From the NCBI GenBank assembly GCA_051155775.1, contig DAXETV010000016.1, forward strand, positions 124,001-188,000: 64,000 nucleotides of DNA, in the 5' to 3' direction. A program made the position numbers and the translations under genes. Positions 52,874 through 63,400 of the stretch are shown piece after piece (the first letter of the stretch is position 1; each line of letters starts with the position of its first letter). The DNA comes from CAYSCZ01 sp051155775. GTDB lineage: Bacteria > Bacteroidota > Bacteroidia > Cytophagales > Cyclobacteriaceae. Under the pieces are notes generated by a model. It had not been told where the DNA came from, did no database searches, and was given only the letters and a program-made list of their open reading frames with translations.

Positions 52874-53902
52874 ATGGCAAAACAAAGAACAGCAATTAGT
52901 GATCTGGGAGAATTTGAGTTAATAAATCATATCGTCAGAAACTTCTCAAAAAAACATGATTCTTCAGTTAAAGGTATAGGTGACGATGCGGCAGTTATTG
53001 ATATCGGTGAGAAATATCAGCTGATTTCTTCTGATATGCTGATAGAACAGGTTCATTTTGATTTATCCTATGTCCCGCTTCAGCATCTTGGTTATAAAGC
53101 CGTTTCCGTAAATGCCTCAGATATCTATGCGATGAATGGCAATCCGAGGTACCTTATTGTTGACCTGGCCCTAAGCAATAGATTTTCGGTAGAAGCGGTT
53201 GATGAACTGTATGAAGGGATCCGGCTTGCCTGTGATAGGTACAATATTGAATTGATTGGTGGTGATACCACATCTTCCAAAACAGGCCTGATGATTTCTG
53301 TAACTGCCATTGGGGATGTGGAAAAACAAAAAGTGGTATATCGTGGAACTGCAAAAGAGGGGGACCTTATTTGCGTAAGCGGTGACTTAGGGGGTGCTTA
53401 TACAGGATTACAGGTTTTAGAACGAGAGAAACAGGTTTATCTTGAAAATCCCGATATGCAGCCCAGGCTCGATGCTTATCAATACATCGTAGGCAGGCAG
53501 CTAAAGGTGGAAGCCAGGAAAGATATAATTGATGATTTTCAATCCTTGAGACTTCAACCAACAAGTATGATTGATGTATCTGATGGCGTAGCCTCTGATT
53601 TATTTCATATCTGTAAATCCTCTAATGTGGGTGCTGTATTATATGAGGATAAATTACCGGTCTCAGAAGAAGCTTATCAAACATCGGTCGAACTTGGGAT
53701 TGATCCGGTCACAAGTATTTTAAATGGAGGGGAAGATTACGAAATACTTTTCACCATAAAAGAAAGTGATCATTCAATCATTGAAAAACATGACGACATT
53801 TCTGTAATCGGAGAAATAAAAGACAGTGCTTTTGGGAAATTTTTGATCAGTAAAAAAGGTATGAAAATCGAACTAAAAGCTCAGGGTTGGAAACATTTTT
53901 AA
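52874..53902 (+). CDS. thiL: Thiamine-monophosphate kinase
   Basis: 342 aa from ATG at 52874 (MAKQRTAISDLGEFELI); an in-frame TTG six bases upstream is less likely. It has the PurM-type ATP-binding fold with GIGDDAAVID near residue 35, SDMLIEQVHF, and GGEDYEILFT. It phosphorylates TMP to TPP. No other thi genes or TPP riboswitch are seen nearby. A hairpin shared with the convergent gene follows. Confidence 0.94.
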   Translation: MAKQRTAISDLGEFELINHIVRNFSKKHDSSVKGIGDDAAVIDIGEKYQLISSDMLIEQVHFDLSYVPLQHLGYKAVSVNASDIYAMNGNPRYLIVDLALSNRFSVEAVDELYEGIRLACDRYNIELIGGDTTSSKTGLMISVTAIGDVEKQKVVYRGTAKEGDLICVSGDLGGAYTGLQVLEREKQVYLENPDMQPRLDAYQYIVGRQLKVEARKDIIDDFQSLRLQPTSMIDVSDGVASDLFHICKSSNVGAVLYEDKLPVSEEAYQTSVELGIDPVTSILNGGEDYEILFTIKESDHSIIEKHDDISVIGEIKDSAFGKFLISKKGMKIELKAQGWKHF

Positions 53903-53930
53903 ATAAAAAAAGCCAGGGAACACCTGGCTT
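53903..53930 (-). terminator. Terminator between convergent thiL and the exported protein gene
   Basis: AAGCCAGG (53910-53917) pairs with CCTGGCTT (53923-53930) around a 5-nt loop. The T run (TTTTTTTATTT) follows on the minus strand, so it mainly ends the 53952-54440 transcript. On the plus strand it is followed by A-rich sequence and could end thiL only weakly. Confidence 0.75.
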
Positions 53931-53951
53931 GAAAAAAATTTCTTACATACT

Positions 53952-54440
53952 TTAAAACTCAAGTTTAACCTTATCAGTAAATAATACAGCTAATTCTTCT
54001 TTTTTCTTAGTGTCTCTCAATTTTTCTTCAAATTCCTCAGTCTCCTGAAACCTTACCAGCAGTGCAATATCCAATGCCTTAGAATATTGTTCCTTCGCTT
54101 CATCCATTGTCATATTGCCCTTTTTTACACTTTTAGTAAAATGTTTATCTAACTTTTTTAGCGCGTAGTAAATCGCCGGTTTTTCTACCATGGTCATCCT
54201 TATGGATGGATTCTCTGCTGTCCCTTGTTGGATCCAGGTATAATTTTCCTGCAGCAGATGGATCTTTTTAGCAATTTCATAACCAAAATCATGACTTTTT
54301 ACATCATCATTATCAACACTTGACACATCAAGTTCATCCTCAATGTATCGGAATGTGTACAAATTACTTTGGTCTGCCTGACCAAAACTTACCGAAACAT
54401 AGCCTACTAAGGCTACCATTAATACCAAAATCTTTTTCAT
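53952..54440 (-). CDS. Exported protein of unknown function
   Basis: 162 aa. The signal peptide (about 1-20, ILVLMVALVGYVSVSFG) is followed by a helical, charged mature part with DDVKSHDFGYEIAKKI and a long EEFEEKLRDTKKKEEL stretch. No cysteine or recognised domain is present. It is predicted periplasmic. It has a recognisable promoter and a terminator, so it is a single-gene unit. Confidence 0.72.
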   Translation of the reverse strand: MKKILVLMVALVGYVSVSFGQADQSNLYTFRYIEDELDVSSVDNDDVKSHDFGYEIAKKIHLLQENYTWIQQGTAENPSIRMTMVEKPAIYYALKKLDKHFTKSVKKGNMTMDEAKEQYSKALDIALLVRFQETEEFEEKLRDTKKKEELAVLFTDKVKLEF

Positions 54441-54861
54441 AATACTCTAATTTTTATAAGACCATCATTAAATCTTAACATGGACAAAACACAAATATAA
54501 ATTAATTAATTGCCCACTGTCAATAGAATATACTAATATCCGTCTAAAAATGTTCAAAACAACTTATTTTTTCAATATTCGAAAAATAATATTTGATATA
54601 GATGATTCCATTTAAATATTGATATTAGAAGGGTTATTAAAATAAAAATATTTTACTTAAAATGCTTGTAAATAAAATAATGTATAGAAATAATCTGAAT
54701 TTTTTAAATGTTCATATTTATATAAAATCCTTTAGTCTCGAAATATTACTACAATCTCAATCAATAATGCAGTTAGCTAAACCAAGCTATATCTTAATTA
54801 AACATGTATGCTCAAGATCATGTCTTCAGATTTTAATGCTAATTTAGCAACCATAATTGTT
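54441..54861. other. 421-nt gene-free region upstream of lepA
   Basis: Very AT-rich DNA between the divergent exported-protein gene and lepA. Besides the minus-strand promoter at 54492-54523 I see nothing firm. A 61-codon plus-strand frame (54662-54847) lacks protein character, and the nearest -7-like sequence to lepA (AATATTTG near 54590) misses the consensus by one base. Confidence 0.5.
54492..54523 (-). promoter_or_regulatory. Bacteroidota-type promoter of the exported protein gene
   Basis: On the minus strand TTG (54521-54523), a 21-nt spacer and TATATTTG (54492-54499) fit the -33/-7 pattern. The expected leader is about 45 nt to the ATG at 54440. Confidence 0.58.
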
Positions 54862-56649
54862 ATGGATAATTTAAGAAACTTCTGCATTATAGCCCATATT
54901 GACCATGGCAAAAGCACACTTGCCGACAGGTTATTAGAATATACACACACAATTTCCGACAGGGAAAAACAAGATCAGCTGCTGGATGACATGGACCTCG
55001 AAAGAGAGCGGGGTATTACAATTAAAAGTCACGCTATACAGATGGATTATGAATACGAGGGAAAATTATATCACTTAAACCTCATAGATACACCAGGCCA
55101 TGTTGATTTTTCATACGAAGTATCCAGGTCCATTGCAGCATGTGAAGGCGCCTTATTGATTATAGACGCTTCCCAGGGCGTTGAAGCCCAAACCATTTCC
55201 AATCTGTATTTGGCATTGGAGCACGACCTGGAAATTATACCTGTTTTGAATAAGATCGATCTTCCAGGCGCTCGTCCTGAAGAGGTATCCGATGAAATTG
55301 TGGATCTATTGGGTTGTGAGAGGGAACGAATTATTCATGCTAGCGGCAAAGAAGGAATAGGAATAGAAGAGATACTCAAAGCTATCGTGCGGATAATACC
55401 ACCACCCGTTGGGGATGCAAATCAACCTTTGCAAGCGATGATCTTTGACTCTAATTTCAACTCATTTAGAGGCATAGAAGTAATTTTCCGGATTTATAAC
55501 GGGATAATCAGAAAAGGGGACCTTGTCAAATTTGTCAATACCGGGAAGACTTATGATGCTGATGAAATAGGCACACTGAAATTAACCCATCAGCCGAAAA
55601 AAGAAATCACTGCAGGCGATGTAGGTTATCTCGTGTCAGGGATCAAAGTGGCTAAAGAAGTGAAAGTCGGGGACACAATCACCCACGTAGAAAGACCAAC
55701 CAACAGTGCGGTAAGGGGCTTTGAAGATGTTAAACCTATGGTTTTTGCGGGTATTTATCCGGTTGAAACTTCTGATTTTGAGGAACTTAGAAGCTCTATG
55801 GAGAAACTCCAATTAAATGATGCCTCCCTGGTTTGGGAGCCGGAAACTTCCGCAGCATTGGGTTTTGGTTTCAGATGTGGTTTTCTTGGCATGTTGCATA
55901 TGGAGATTGTCCAGGAAAGACTGGATCGTGAGTTTGATATGTCTGTGATAACAACGGTTCCTTCCGTGAAATTTCATGCCATAAAATATGATGGTTCATT
56001 TGATGAAATCAATGCCCCTTCTGAAATGCCGGAACCAAATACAATTGATCATATTGAGGAGCCATTCATACGCGCACAGATCATCTCCAAGTCGGAGTTT
56101 ATTGGGTCAATTATTTCTTTGTGTATTGATAAGCGGGGCATTATTAAGAACCAGGTTTATTTAACAGCTGAACGTGTCGAATTGACCTTTGAATTACCAC
56201 TGGCTGAAATCGTATTTGATTTCTTTGATAAATTAAAAACCATTAGCCGCGGATACGCTTCTTTGGATTATGAATTGCTGGGTTATCAACCCTCAAACAT
56301 GGTTAAATTAGATATTCAGTTAAATGGTGAAAAAGTCGATGCACTCTCTGCAATTGTCCATAGGGATAAATCTTATGAATGGGGAAAGCGGTTATGTGAA
56401 AAATTAAAGGAACTTTTACCCCGTCAGATGTTTGAAATTGCTATTCAGGCTTCCATTGGTACAAAAATTATCGCCAGGGAGTCTGTTAAGGCTTTGCGAA
56501 AGAACGTATTATCCAAATGCTATGGAGGGGATATAACAAGGAAAAGAAAATTACTGGAAAAACAAAAGAAAGGTAAAAAGAGAATGAGACAGGTTGGAAG
56601 TGTGGAGATTCCTCAGGAAGCTTTTATGGCTGTATTAAAAATTGATTGA
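54862..56649 (+). CDS. lepA: Elongation factor 4
   Basis: 595 aa from ATG at 54862, the length usual for LepA; the frame is open 54 nt further upstream, but MDNLRNFCIIAHIDHGKST is the standard start. GTPase motifs are AHIDHGKST, RGITIKS, DTPGH and NKID. The LepA-specific C-terminal domain ends VGSVEIPQEAFMAVLKID. It acts on stalled or initiating ribosomes. folD begins 2 nt after its stop. Confidence 0.97.
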   Translation: MDNLRNFCIIAHIDHGKSTLADRLLEYTHTISDREKQDQLLDDMDLERERGITIKSHAIQMDYEYEGKLYHLNLIDTPGHVDFSYEVSRSIAACEGALLIIDASQGVEAQTISNLYLALEHDLEIIPVLNKIDLPGARPEEVSDEIVDLLGCERERIIHASGKEGIGIEEILKAIVRIIPPPVGDANQPLQAMIFDSNFNSFRGIEVIFRIYNGIIRKGDLVKFVNTGKTYDADEIGTLKLTHQPKKEITAGDVGYLVSGIKVAKEVKVGDTITHVERPTNSAVRGFEDVKPMVFAGIYPVETSDFEELRSSMEKLQLNDASLVWEPETSAALGFGFRCGFLGMLHMEIVQERLDREFDMSVITTVPSVKFHAIKYDGSFDEINAPSEMPEPNTIDHIEEPFIRAQIISKSEFIGSIISLCIDKRGIIKNQVYLTAERVELTFELPLAEIVFDFFDKLKTISRGYASLDYELLGYQPSNMVKLDIQLNGEKVDALSAIVHRDKSYEWGKRLCEKLKELLPRQMFEIAIQASIGTKIIARESVKALRKNVLSKCYGGDITRKRKLLEKQKKGKKRMRQVGSVEIPQEAFMAVLKID

Positions 56650-56651
56650 TT

Positions 56652-57551
56652 ATGACTGATGAAATTAATTACACCCTACTTGATGGTAAAAAAGTTGCCC
56701 GGGAAATTAAGGAAGAACTGGCGGAAAAAGTGAAAGTGATGAAAGATCATAACCTTAAATTACCCCACCTTGCCATTATTATGGTTGGGGATGATGGGGC
56801 AAGTCAAACTTATGTGGATAATAAGGTGAAAGCCAGTAAATCTGTAGGTTTTCATTACACTTTACTTCGATTTGCAGAAACTATTTCAGAAGCTAAGCTA
56901 TTAAAACACATCCATCAGATCAATGAAGATGAGGACATCGACGGTCTTATCGTTCAACTACCCCTCCCGGATCATATTTCCGTAGAGAAAGTAATTGATA
57001 ACATTGATCCGCTTAAGGATGTTGATGGCTTTACCAATCAAAACTTTGGAAGTATTTCTTCTACTAATCCAAGAATTCTTCCCGCAACCCCTGCAGGTGT
57101 TATGGAGCTGCTGGCAAGATATCAAATTGATACCGTGGGCAAACATTGTGTGGTAGTAGGTAAAGGACGCATAGCCGGAGCTCCGCTTAGTGCCATGCTT
57201 TCACATCAGGGAGAAGCAACTGTTACACTTTGTCATATTTACACCAAATCATTATCAAATTTTACCAAACAAGCTGATATCTTATTTGTAGCAGTCGGCA
57301 AGCCCGGACTTATCAAGTCTGACATGGTTAAGGAAGGCGCAGTGGTGGTAGACATTGGTACAACCAAAATTGAAGACCCGGCCAGGCCCAGAGGATTCAG
57401 AATTGTTGGAGATGTTGATTTTGATGAAGTTTCACCAAAATGCGCTTACATAACCCCGGTACCGGGTGGTATCGGCCCCATGACCATAGCCTCATTACTC
57501 CAAAACACGTATAAAGCAGCAGAAAGACGAAATAACGATACAAGTATTTGA
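56652..57551 (+). CDS. folD: Methylene-THF dehydrogenase / cyclohydrolase
   Basis: 299 aa from ATG at 56652. It interconverts 5,10-methylene-, methenyl- and 10-formyl-THF. The catalytic Lys in TYVDNKVKASKSVG, QLPLPDHI, PATPAGVMELL and the NADP-binding GKGRIAGAPLSAML (a variant of the usual GRSxIVGxP) are visible, as is PVPGGIGPMT. The gene lies between lepA and queE; its stop is 26 nt before the chosen queE start. Confidence 0.95.
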   Translation: MTDEINYTLLDGKKVAREIKEELAEKVKVMKDHNLKLPHLAIIMVGDDGASQTYVDNKVKASKSVGFHYTLLRFAETISEAKLLKHIHQINEDEDIDGLIVQLPLPDHISVEKVIDNIDPLKDVDGFTNQNFGSISSTNPRILPATPAGVMELLARYQIDTVGKHCVVVGKGRIAGAPLSAMLSHQGEATVTLCHIYTKSLSNFTKQADILFVAVGKPGLIKSDMVKEGAVVVDIGTTKIEDPARPRGFRIVGDVDFDEVSPKCAYITPVPGGIGPMTIASLLQNTYKAAERRNNDTSI

Positions 57552-57577
57552 TTTTGGAGGTAAGTGAAGTGAAAACA

Positions 57578-58174
57578 ATGACGATTCCATTAATGGAAGA
57601 TTTCCTCACCATACAGGGGGAAGGGTTCCATCAGGGAAAAGCTGCATATTTCATCAGGTTGGCCGGTTGTGATGTCGGCTGCCATTGGTGTGATGTTAAA
57701 GAATCCTGGAATAAAAATGATCATCCTGAGGTACCCATTGAAAGTGTTATAAAAAGAGTGGTAGAATGCAAGGTTTCAATGGTTGTAATTACAGGTGGAG
57801 AACCTTTAATGTATGACCTTGATATACTCACCGAACATTTAAAGTACCACCAATTAGAAACCCATTTAGAAACCTCCGGTGCCCACCCTTTGTCAGGTCA
57901 ATGGGATTGGGTCTGCTTCTCGCCAAAGAAATTCAAGACCCCATATAAGCAATTCTACAATATTTCCAATGAATTAAAAGTTGTGATATACAATAAACAC
58001 GATTTTGAATGGGCCGAAGTACATGCTAAACAAATGCATGATAACTGCTATTTATCATTGCAGCCGGAATGGAGTGTTATGGATAAAATCACACCTCAAA
58101 TTGTTGAATATATCAAAAATAATCCCAAATGGAGATTGTCATTACAGACTCATAAATATATAAATGTACCCTGA
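57578..58174 (+). CDS. queE: 7-carboxy-7-deazaguanine synthase
   Basis: 198 aa from ATG at 57578; a frame from TTG at 57548 would overlap folD and add ten non-conserved residues. A radical SAM enzyme with the CxxxCxxC cluster motif in AGCDVGCHWCD and GGEPLMY. It makes CDG in queuosine/7-deazaguanine synthesis. No queC, queD or preQ1 riboswitch is present nearby. The PorE-like gene follows 2 nt later. Confidence 0.92.
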   Translation: MTIPLMEDFLTIQGEGFHQGKAAYFIRLAGCDVGCHWCDVKESWNKNDHPEVPIESVIKRVVECKVSMVVITGGEPLMYDLDILTEHLKYHQLETHLETSGAHPLSGQWDWVCFSPKKFKTPYKQFYNISNELKVVIYNKHDFEWAEVHAKQMHDNCYLSLQPEWSVMDKITPQIVEYIKNNPKWRLSLQTHKYINVP

Positions 58175-58176
58175 CC

Positions 58177-60102
58177 ATGCTTTCCATCTATCGATTATTT
58201 TTAGTTTTTCTGATGATTATTCCATTTACGGTGGAGGCTCAATACAGCGGATTGACTACAGATAATAAGAAAGCAATAAAATTTTACGAAGAAGCCAGGA
58301 CATTTTCAAGAAGAGGGCAATTTCCGGAGGCAATTAATGCGCTTTTATCAGCAATAAAAAAAGATGATCAGTTTGCAGAAGCCTACCTGGCGCTCGCGGG
58401 TCAATACCTTGATTTGGGAGATAAACAAAAAGCGGTACAGGTATATATTCAATTAAAAGGTATCAATCCTTCATACGCGAACCGTAAAGAAGTTGACTAT
58501 AGAATCGCCAAAGCCTATTACAACCTGGGTGAATATCAGCTTGCCAGAGAATATCTTGATGTGTATATGGAAAAGTTTAACTACTCCAAAAACACTAACC
58601 CCACATCCATACTAGCCCGAAGAATTGATTTCTCAATCGAGGCAGTAAATAACCCGGTGGAACTTACGCTTACCAAATTACAATACCCAATCAATGGGTT
58701 TCAATACCAATACTTCCCGGTTTTGACGGTCGATAAAAAGTTTATGTTTATTACCGTCAGGAAGGGATCGGGTTTTTTTTCCGATGAAGACATTTATGTG
58801 GCAAAAAAAGGAGATGATGGGTATTGGTATAAACCTTTTGAAATTTCACCAATCATTAATACCAAACAAAATGAGGGCACTTGCAGCATATCAGCCGACG
58901 GAAGGATATTAATATTTACTTCTTGCCAGGGAAGACAATCTTATGGGAGTTGTGACCTTTACATAACGACCAGAGAGGGCAATAAATGGACACTTCCAAA
59001 AAACCTGGGGTCAAATATCAATAGCAGGCAGTGGGATTCCCAGCCTTCACTATCAGCAGATGGACGTACACTGTATTTTGTATCTACAAGGCCGGGAGGC
59101 TTTGGAAGAAGGGATATATGGGTTGCAAAAAAAAATAAGGAAGATTACTGGCAGGAACCCCAAAATATGGGAAAGGTCATTAATACCGCCACAGATGATA
59201 TTGCACCATTTATACATGTGAACGGACAGACATTATACTTTTCTTCGGATGGATTACCGGGCCTGGGAGGCTTTGACTTTTTCTATTCAGAAAGGCAGGA
59301 AGATGGCTGGAGTAAACCAAAAAACCTTGGTTATCCTCTAAACGATAAAGAGGATCAGGTCTCTTTATTTATTACTGCTGATGGGAAAACGGCTTATTAT
59401 ACCCAGGATACGAAAAAAAGAGATAGAGTAATAAAGAGTGATATCTATACATTTCCGGTACCGGAAGAAAACCGCGTCACCCATTGGAGTAACTTTTTGA
59501 CAGGAACAGTATATGATGCTGAAACCAACCAAAAGCTTAGGGCTAAAATTGATATGTACGATATCAACACCAATGAATTGATTTCCTCTATTTATTCTGA
59601 CTCTGTCAGCGGTAAATATTTTGTAGTGTTGACTGAAGGTAATGAATATGGCATTTATGCGACTAAAAAAGGTTATATATTCGAAGATTTAAGGTTTAAC
59701 TACATTAAAAAGCCAAGGTTAGTACCGGAAGTGCTGGATATTTATCTTACACCTGTAAATAAAGGTGTCTCCACAGTGCTTGAAAATATCTTTTTTGACT
59801 TTGATAAATATAAGTTAAAGGAGAAGTCCAAATCGGAACTTTACGAGATCATTGAATTTTTAAACCAAAACCCGGAAGTGCAAATATTAATCACCGGGCA
59901 CACCGATAATGAAGGCGATAATAAATATAATATGGAGCTGTCAAATAAAAGAGCTAATGCTGTCTATAAGTTTCTGCTAGAAAATGGCATAAACCCACAA
60001 AGGTTGTCATTCAAGGGATATGGCAAAGATAAACCTTTAGTCCCTAATGATTCAGAATATAATCGAAGCCTAAATAGGAGAATAGAATTCGAAATTCTTT
60101 GA
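58177..60102 (+). CDS. PorE-like protein: TPR, PD40 propeller, CRD and OmpA domain
   Basis: 641 aa, exported (signal about 1-21, ending TVEAQ; no lipobox). Domain order is TPR repeats (about 30-140), PD40/WD40-like beta-propeller blades with SADGR and SLSADGRTLYFVS motifs (about 180-430), a carboxypeptidase-regulatory-like domain (about 452-520, GTVYDAETNQKLRAKIDM) and a C-terminal OmpA peptidoglycan-binding domain (about 530-641, ITGHTDNEGDNKY, LSNKRANAVY). This is the architecture of PorE of the type IX secretion system, although similar proteins are numerous in Bacteroidota. No other por/gld gene is in the window. Confidence 0.85.
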   Translation: MLSIYRLFLVFLMIIPFTVEAQYSGLTTDNKKAIKFYEEARTFSRRGQFPEAINALLSAIKKDDQFAEAYLALAGQYLDLGDKQKAVQVYIQLKGINPSYANRKEVDYRIAKAYYNLGEYQLAREYLDVYMEKFNYSKNTNPTSILARRIDFSIEAVNNPVELTLTKLQYPINGFQYQYFPVLTVDKKFMFITVRKGSGFFSDEDIYVAKKGDDGYWYKPFEISPIINTKQNEGTCSISADGRILIFTSCQGRQSYGSCDLYITTREGNKWTLPKNLGSNINSRQWDSQPSLSADGRTLYFVSTRPGGFGRRDIWVAKKNKEDYWQEPQNMGKVINTATDDIAPFIHVNGQTLYFSSDGLPGLGGFDFFYSERQEDGWSKPKNLGYPLNDKEDQVSLFITADGKTAYYTQDTKKRDRVIKSDIYTFPVPEENRVTHWSNFLTGTVYDAETNQKLRAKIDMYDINTNELISSIYSDSVSGKYFVVLTEGNEYGIYATKKGYIFEDLRFNYIKKPRLVPEVLDIYLTPVNKGVSTVLENIFFDFDKYKLKEKSKSELYEIIEFLNQNPEVQILITGHTDNEGDNKYNMELSNKRANAVYKFLLENGINPQRLSFKGYGKDKPLVPNDSEYNRSLNRRIEFEIL

Positions 60103-60128
60103 TTTAATTTTTTAATAAATTATTTTTG
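60098..60128 (+). promoter_or_regulatory. Consensus Bacteroidota promoter overlapping the PorE-like stop
   Basis: TTTG (60098-60101), a 19-nt spacer and TATTTTTG (60121-60128) match the consensus exactly. It overlaps the stop codon of the PorE-like gene and would give the SusC mRNA a leader of about 270 nt. Confidence 0.6.
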
Positions 60129-60407
60129 ATTGAAAGAATCATATATGTTATGATTTTATGACTTCACCTTTATCAACTCAAAATATAATATTTCCAATTC
60201 ACCTATTCAACAATTTTAATTTTCAATAAGGACTTTTTTGATTTGATTTCTTTGATAAGTCTTTTTTATTACTCGATTTTCAACGATCTCTGTATTTATC
60301 ATGAAATCAAATAAAATTTTGACCTTATTTTAAAAGTCATAAAATTGTTATATACTTGATTCCTGATTTGTAATTTGTAATATTTTAATAACCTAAACGT
60401 AAACAGT
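60103..60407 (+). other. Long AT-rich leader of the susC gene
   Basis: 305 nt without a gene. Apart from the promoter at its start it holds an interrupted inverted repeat (AATTTTGAC near 60313 and GTCATAAAATT near 60334) just inside the susC leader and several T-rich tracts, among them the near-repeats GACTTTTTT and AGTCTTTTTT (about 60228-60275). No riboswitch or small ORF is recognised. Confidence 0.4.
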
Positions 60408-63400
60408 ATGAAGAGGATTCTACTATTGAATTTAGTAATCCTGCTTGTGGCTGGAGCATCGCTCCAGGCACAAGATAGGACGGTTTCGGGAAAAATCACC
60501 GACGACAACGGTGAAGCACTTCCCGGAGTAAACGTAATACTTAAAGGTACCACTACCGGTACAACCTCTGACCTTGATGGAAACTACAGGATTTCGGTTC
60601 CATCAGAAGGGGGCACTTTAGTATTATCTTTTATCGGCTATGCAACGCAGGAAGTTGAGATTGGTGCACGATCTGTAGTAGATATTACGATGTCTACCGA
60701 TGTGCAGGAGCTCACCGAGGTTGTAGTTACAGCCCAGGGTATTGAGCAGGATCGGAAAGCATTAGGATATGCCGTATCTACAGTAGATGGTAAGCAGCTC
60801 CAGGACCAGCCAACAGGAGATGTGGGCAGGATCCTGCAAAGTAAGGTTCCTGGTATGAATGTAACAGCTTCCAATGGTGTGAGTGGCACAGGTACCAACA
60901 TCATTATTAGGGGTTATTCATCCATTACCGGATCCAACCAGCCTTTGTTTATTGTAGATGGTGTGCCATTTAATTCTAATACCAACACTGATAATGATGC
61001 CGGTGACTTTCAACAGGGATCATTGGGTACGTCAAGCCGTTTCCTGGATCTTGATCCCAATAACATTGAAAGTGTTAACGTGTTGAAAGGGTTGAGTGCA
61101 ACAGTAATTTATGGTGAGCAAGGCCGAAATGGTGTGATTTTAATCACTACCAAAAATGGTAGAGGCGGTTCCTCAAGAGAAAAACTTGAGGTTACCTTAA
61201 ATCAATCATACTTTACCACCGAAATAGCTTCTTTGCCAGATTATCAAGACAGCTATGGTGGTGGTTTCCATCAAAACTTCGGGTTCTTCTTCAGTAACTG
61301 GGGGCCTAGTTTTGATACCAGGGGACAGAGGGGAATTGATGAAAATGGTCAAACAGACCATCCATATTCTAGGCTCACAGACGAAACCTTGAGAAATCAA
61401 TTTCCTGAATTTTTAGATGCCCGATATGATTACAGGGCATATGACGACCCGGGTGAGTTTTTTGATAATGGTAGTGTGATCAATACCTCTGTAAATATTA
61501 AAGGGAATGCTGAAAATACCAGTTATGGTGCGACCCTTTCTTATACAAGGGATATTGGATTTACTCCAAATAACAAACTAAGAAAAATTAATTTTGGTAT
61601 TGGGGGCAATACCAGACTGTCAAACAAAATTACCCTGAACAGCACATTCAATGTCGCCATAACAGATATGCAGACGCCACCGATCAGTGCTAGTTTTGGT
61701 AGTAGTGCCATTGGTCAGGGTGAGTCAATTTTTGGGGATGTATTTTATACGCCAAGAAATGTTGATTTGAATAATCTTCCATTCGTTGCACCTGCTGACG
61801 GTAGGCCAGTTTATTATAGAAGTGGAAATGACATTACCAACCCCAACTGGACCGCAAATTTTTCGAGACAAACAGATGATGTGGTTCGATTCTATGGTAA
61901 AACAAGTATCATCTATGACATCACTGAATGGTTGAATGTTCAGTACAGGGTAGGATTAGATACCTATTCTGAAAGGTTAGAGTGGTTTATTAACAAGGGT
62001 AGTAATACTACAGCTGCCGTTACGCCCGGTGTTTTCAGGACCAACGACATTGTAAATACTATCTGGAATCAGGATTTGATTTTTACCATAAACAAGCGTA
62101 TCAATCAGGATATCGGCTTGCAGGCTAACCTGGGTATCAATGACAGGAGAGACAGGTTCGAAAGAAGAGGTCTTGAGAGTGTAAACCAACTAGTATTTGG
62201 ATTTATTGAACATTCAAATTTCACTGATTTTTCACCGATTAACAGTTTCTCTGGTATTGATATACAAAACCTTACTGAGGAAAGGCTTCAGGCGATCTAT
62301 GGGCAGGTTACATTAGACTACCGAGGTTATTTATTTCTTAATCTTGCCGGAAGAAACGACTGGTCTTCAACCGTAGAACAAGAAAACAGATCCTTATTTT
62401 ATCCTAGTGTGAGTGTTTCTTTTGTACCTTCTGAGGTATTTGATATTACCAGTGATTACCTTAATTATTTGAAGTTTAGGGTTGGATTCGGACAGTCAGC
62501 AGGCTTTCCTCCGCCTTATGGAACCAGAAATGTGTTGAACTCTAATTCCAGGGCTTTTGTAACTGGTGATGGAACTGTAATCTCTACAAACTCAAATGCA
62601 ACTAATTTTGGCACTAATGATAACGGCGCAGGAGCCGGACTTGGAAATCCTAACTTATTACCGGAAAGACATAAAGAATGGGAAGTTGGTATAGAGTCTA
62701 AGTTAATTAAAAACAGGGTTAGCCTTAATGCAACGTTATATAGAAAAATCACTAATGACCTGATAACCCAGCAACCGATTGACCCGGCAACAGGATTTAC
62801 TTCAACTTTCATTAACATCGGAGAAATTGAAAACAAAGGTGTTGAAATTGATATATCTGCTACCCCTCTGAAGATTGGTGACTTCCAATGGGATATAAGT
62901 GGTAACTTTTTTGCATACGAGACAACAGTAAACGAATTAACACAAGGTTTAACTGAGGTAACTGTTGCAGGATTTACCAACATTGGAAACTTCGCCATCG
63001 TTGATGAACCATTCAATGTGATTCAGGGAAGTACGATTTTGAGAGACAGTGTTTCCGGACAGCCAATCATAGGTGGAAACGGACTTTATCAGCAAGACCC
63101 TAATCTTGGTATCATTGGAGATCCTAACCCGGATTTTACCACTTCTATCATTAATACCTTCAAATGGAAAGGCCTGACCTTCAGTGCTCAACTAGATTAT
63201 CGTAAGGGGGGTGATATCTACTCTATTACAGCCAATACCTTAATTGGTAGAGGTATCAGTGAGGATACCGATTTTGATAGAACGCAAAATTATGTACTCA
63301 AGGGTGTAAATGCTGATGGAGAGCCTAACAGACAGATCATCACAGCTACTAACTTAGGATTTGATGGTTTTATTACTTCTCCCGATGAGCAATTTATTTA

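Noticed and set aside
54662..54847. 61-codon plus-strand frame before lepA
   Set aside because: Very AT-rich, low-complexity product without conserved features; likely non-coding leader DNA.
62516..63016. 166-codon minus-strand frame inside susC
   Set aside because: Antisense shadow of a clear SusC beta-barrel region, no recognisable motif.
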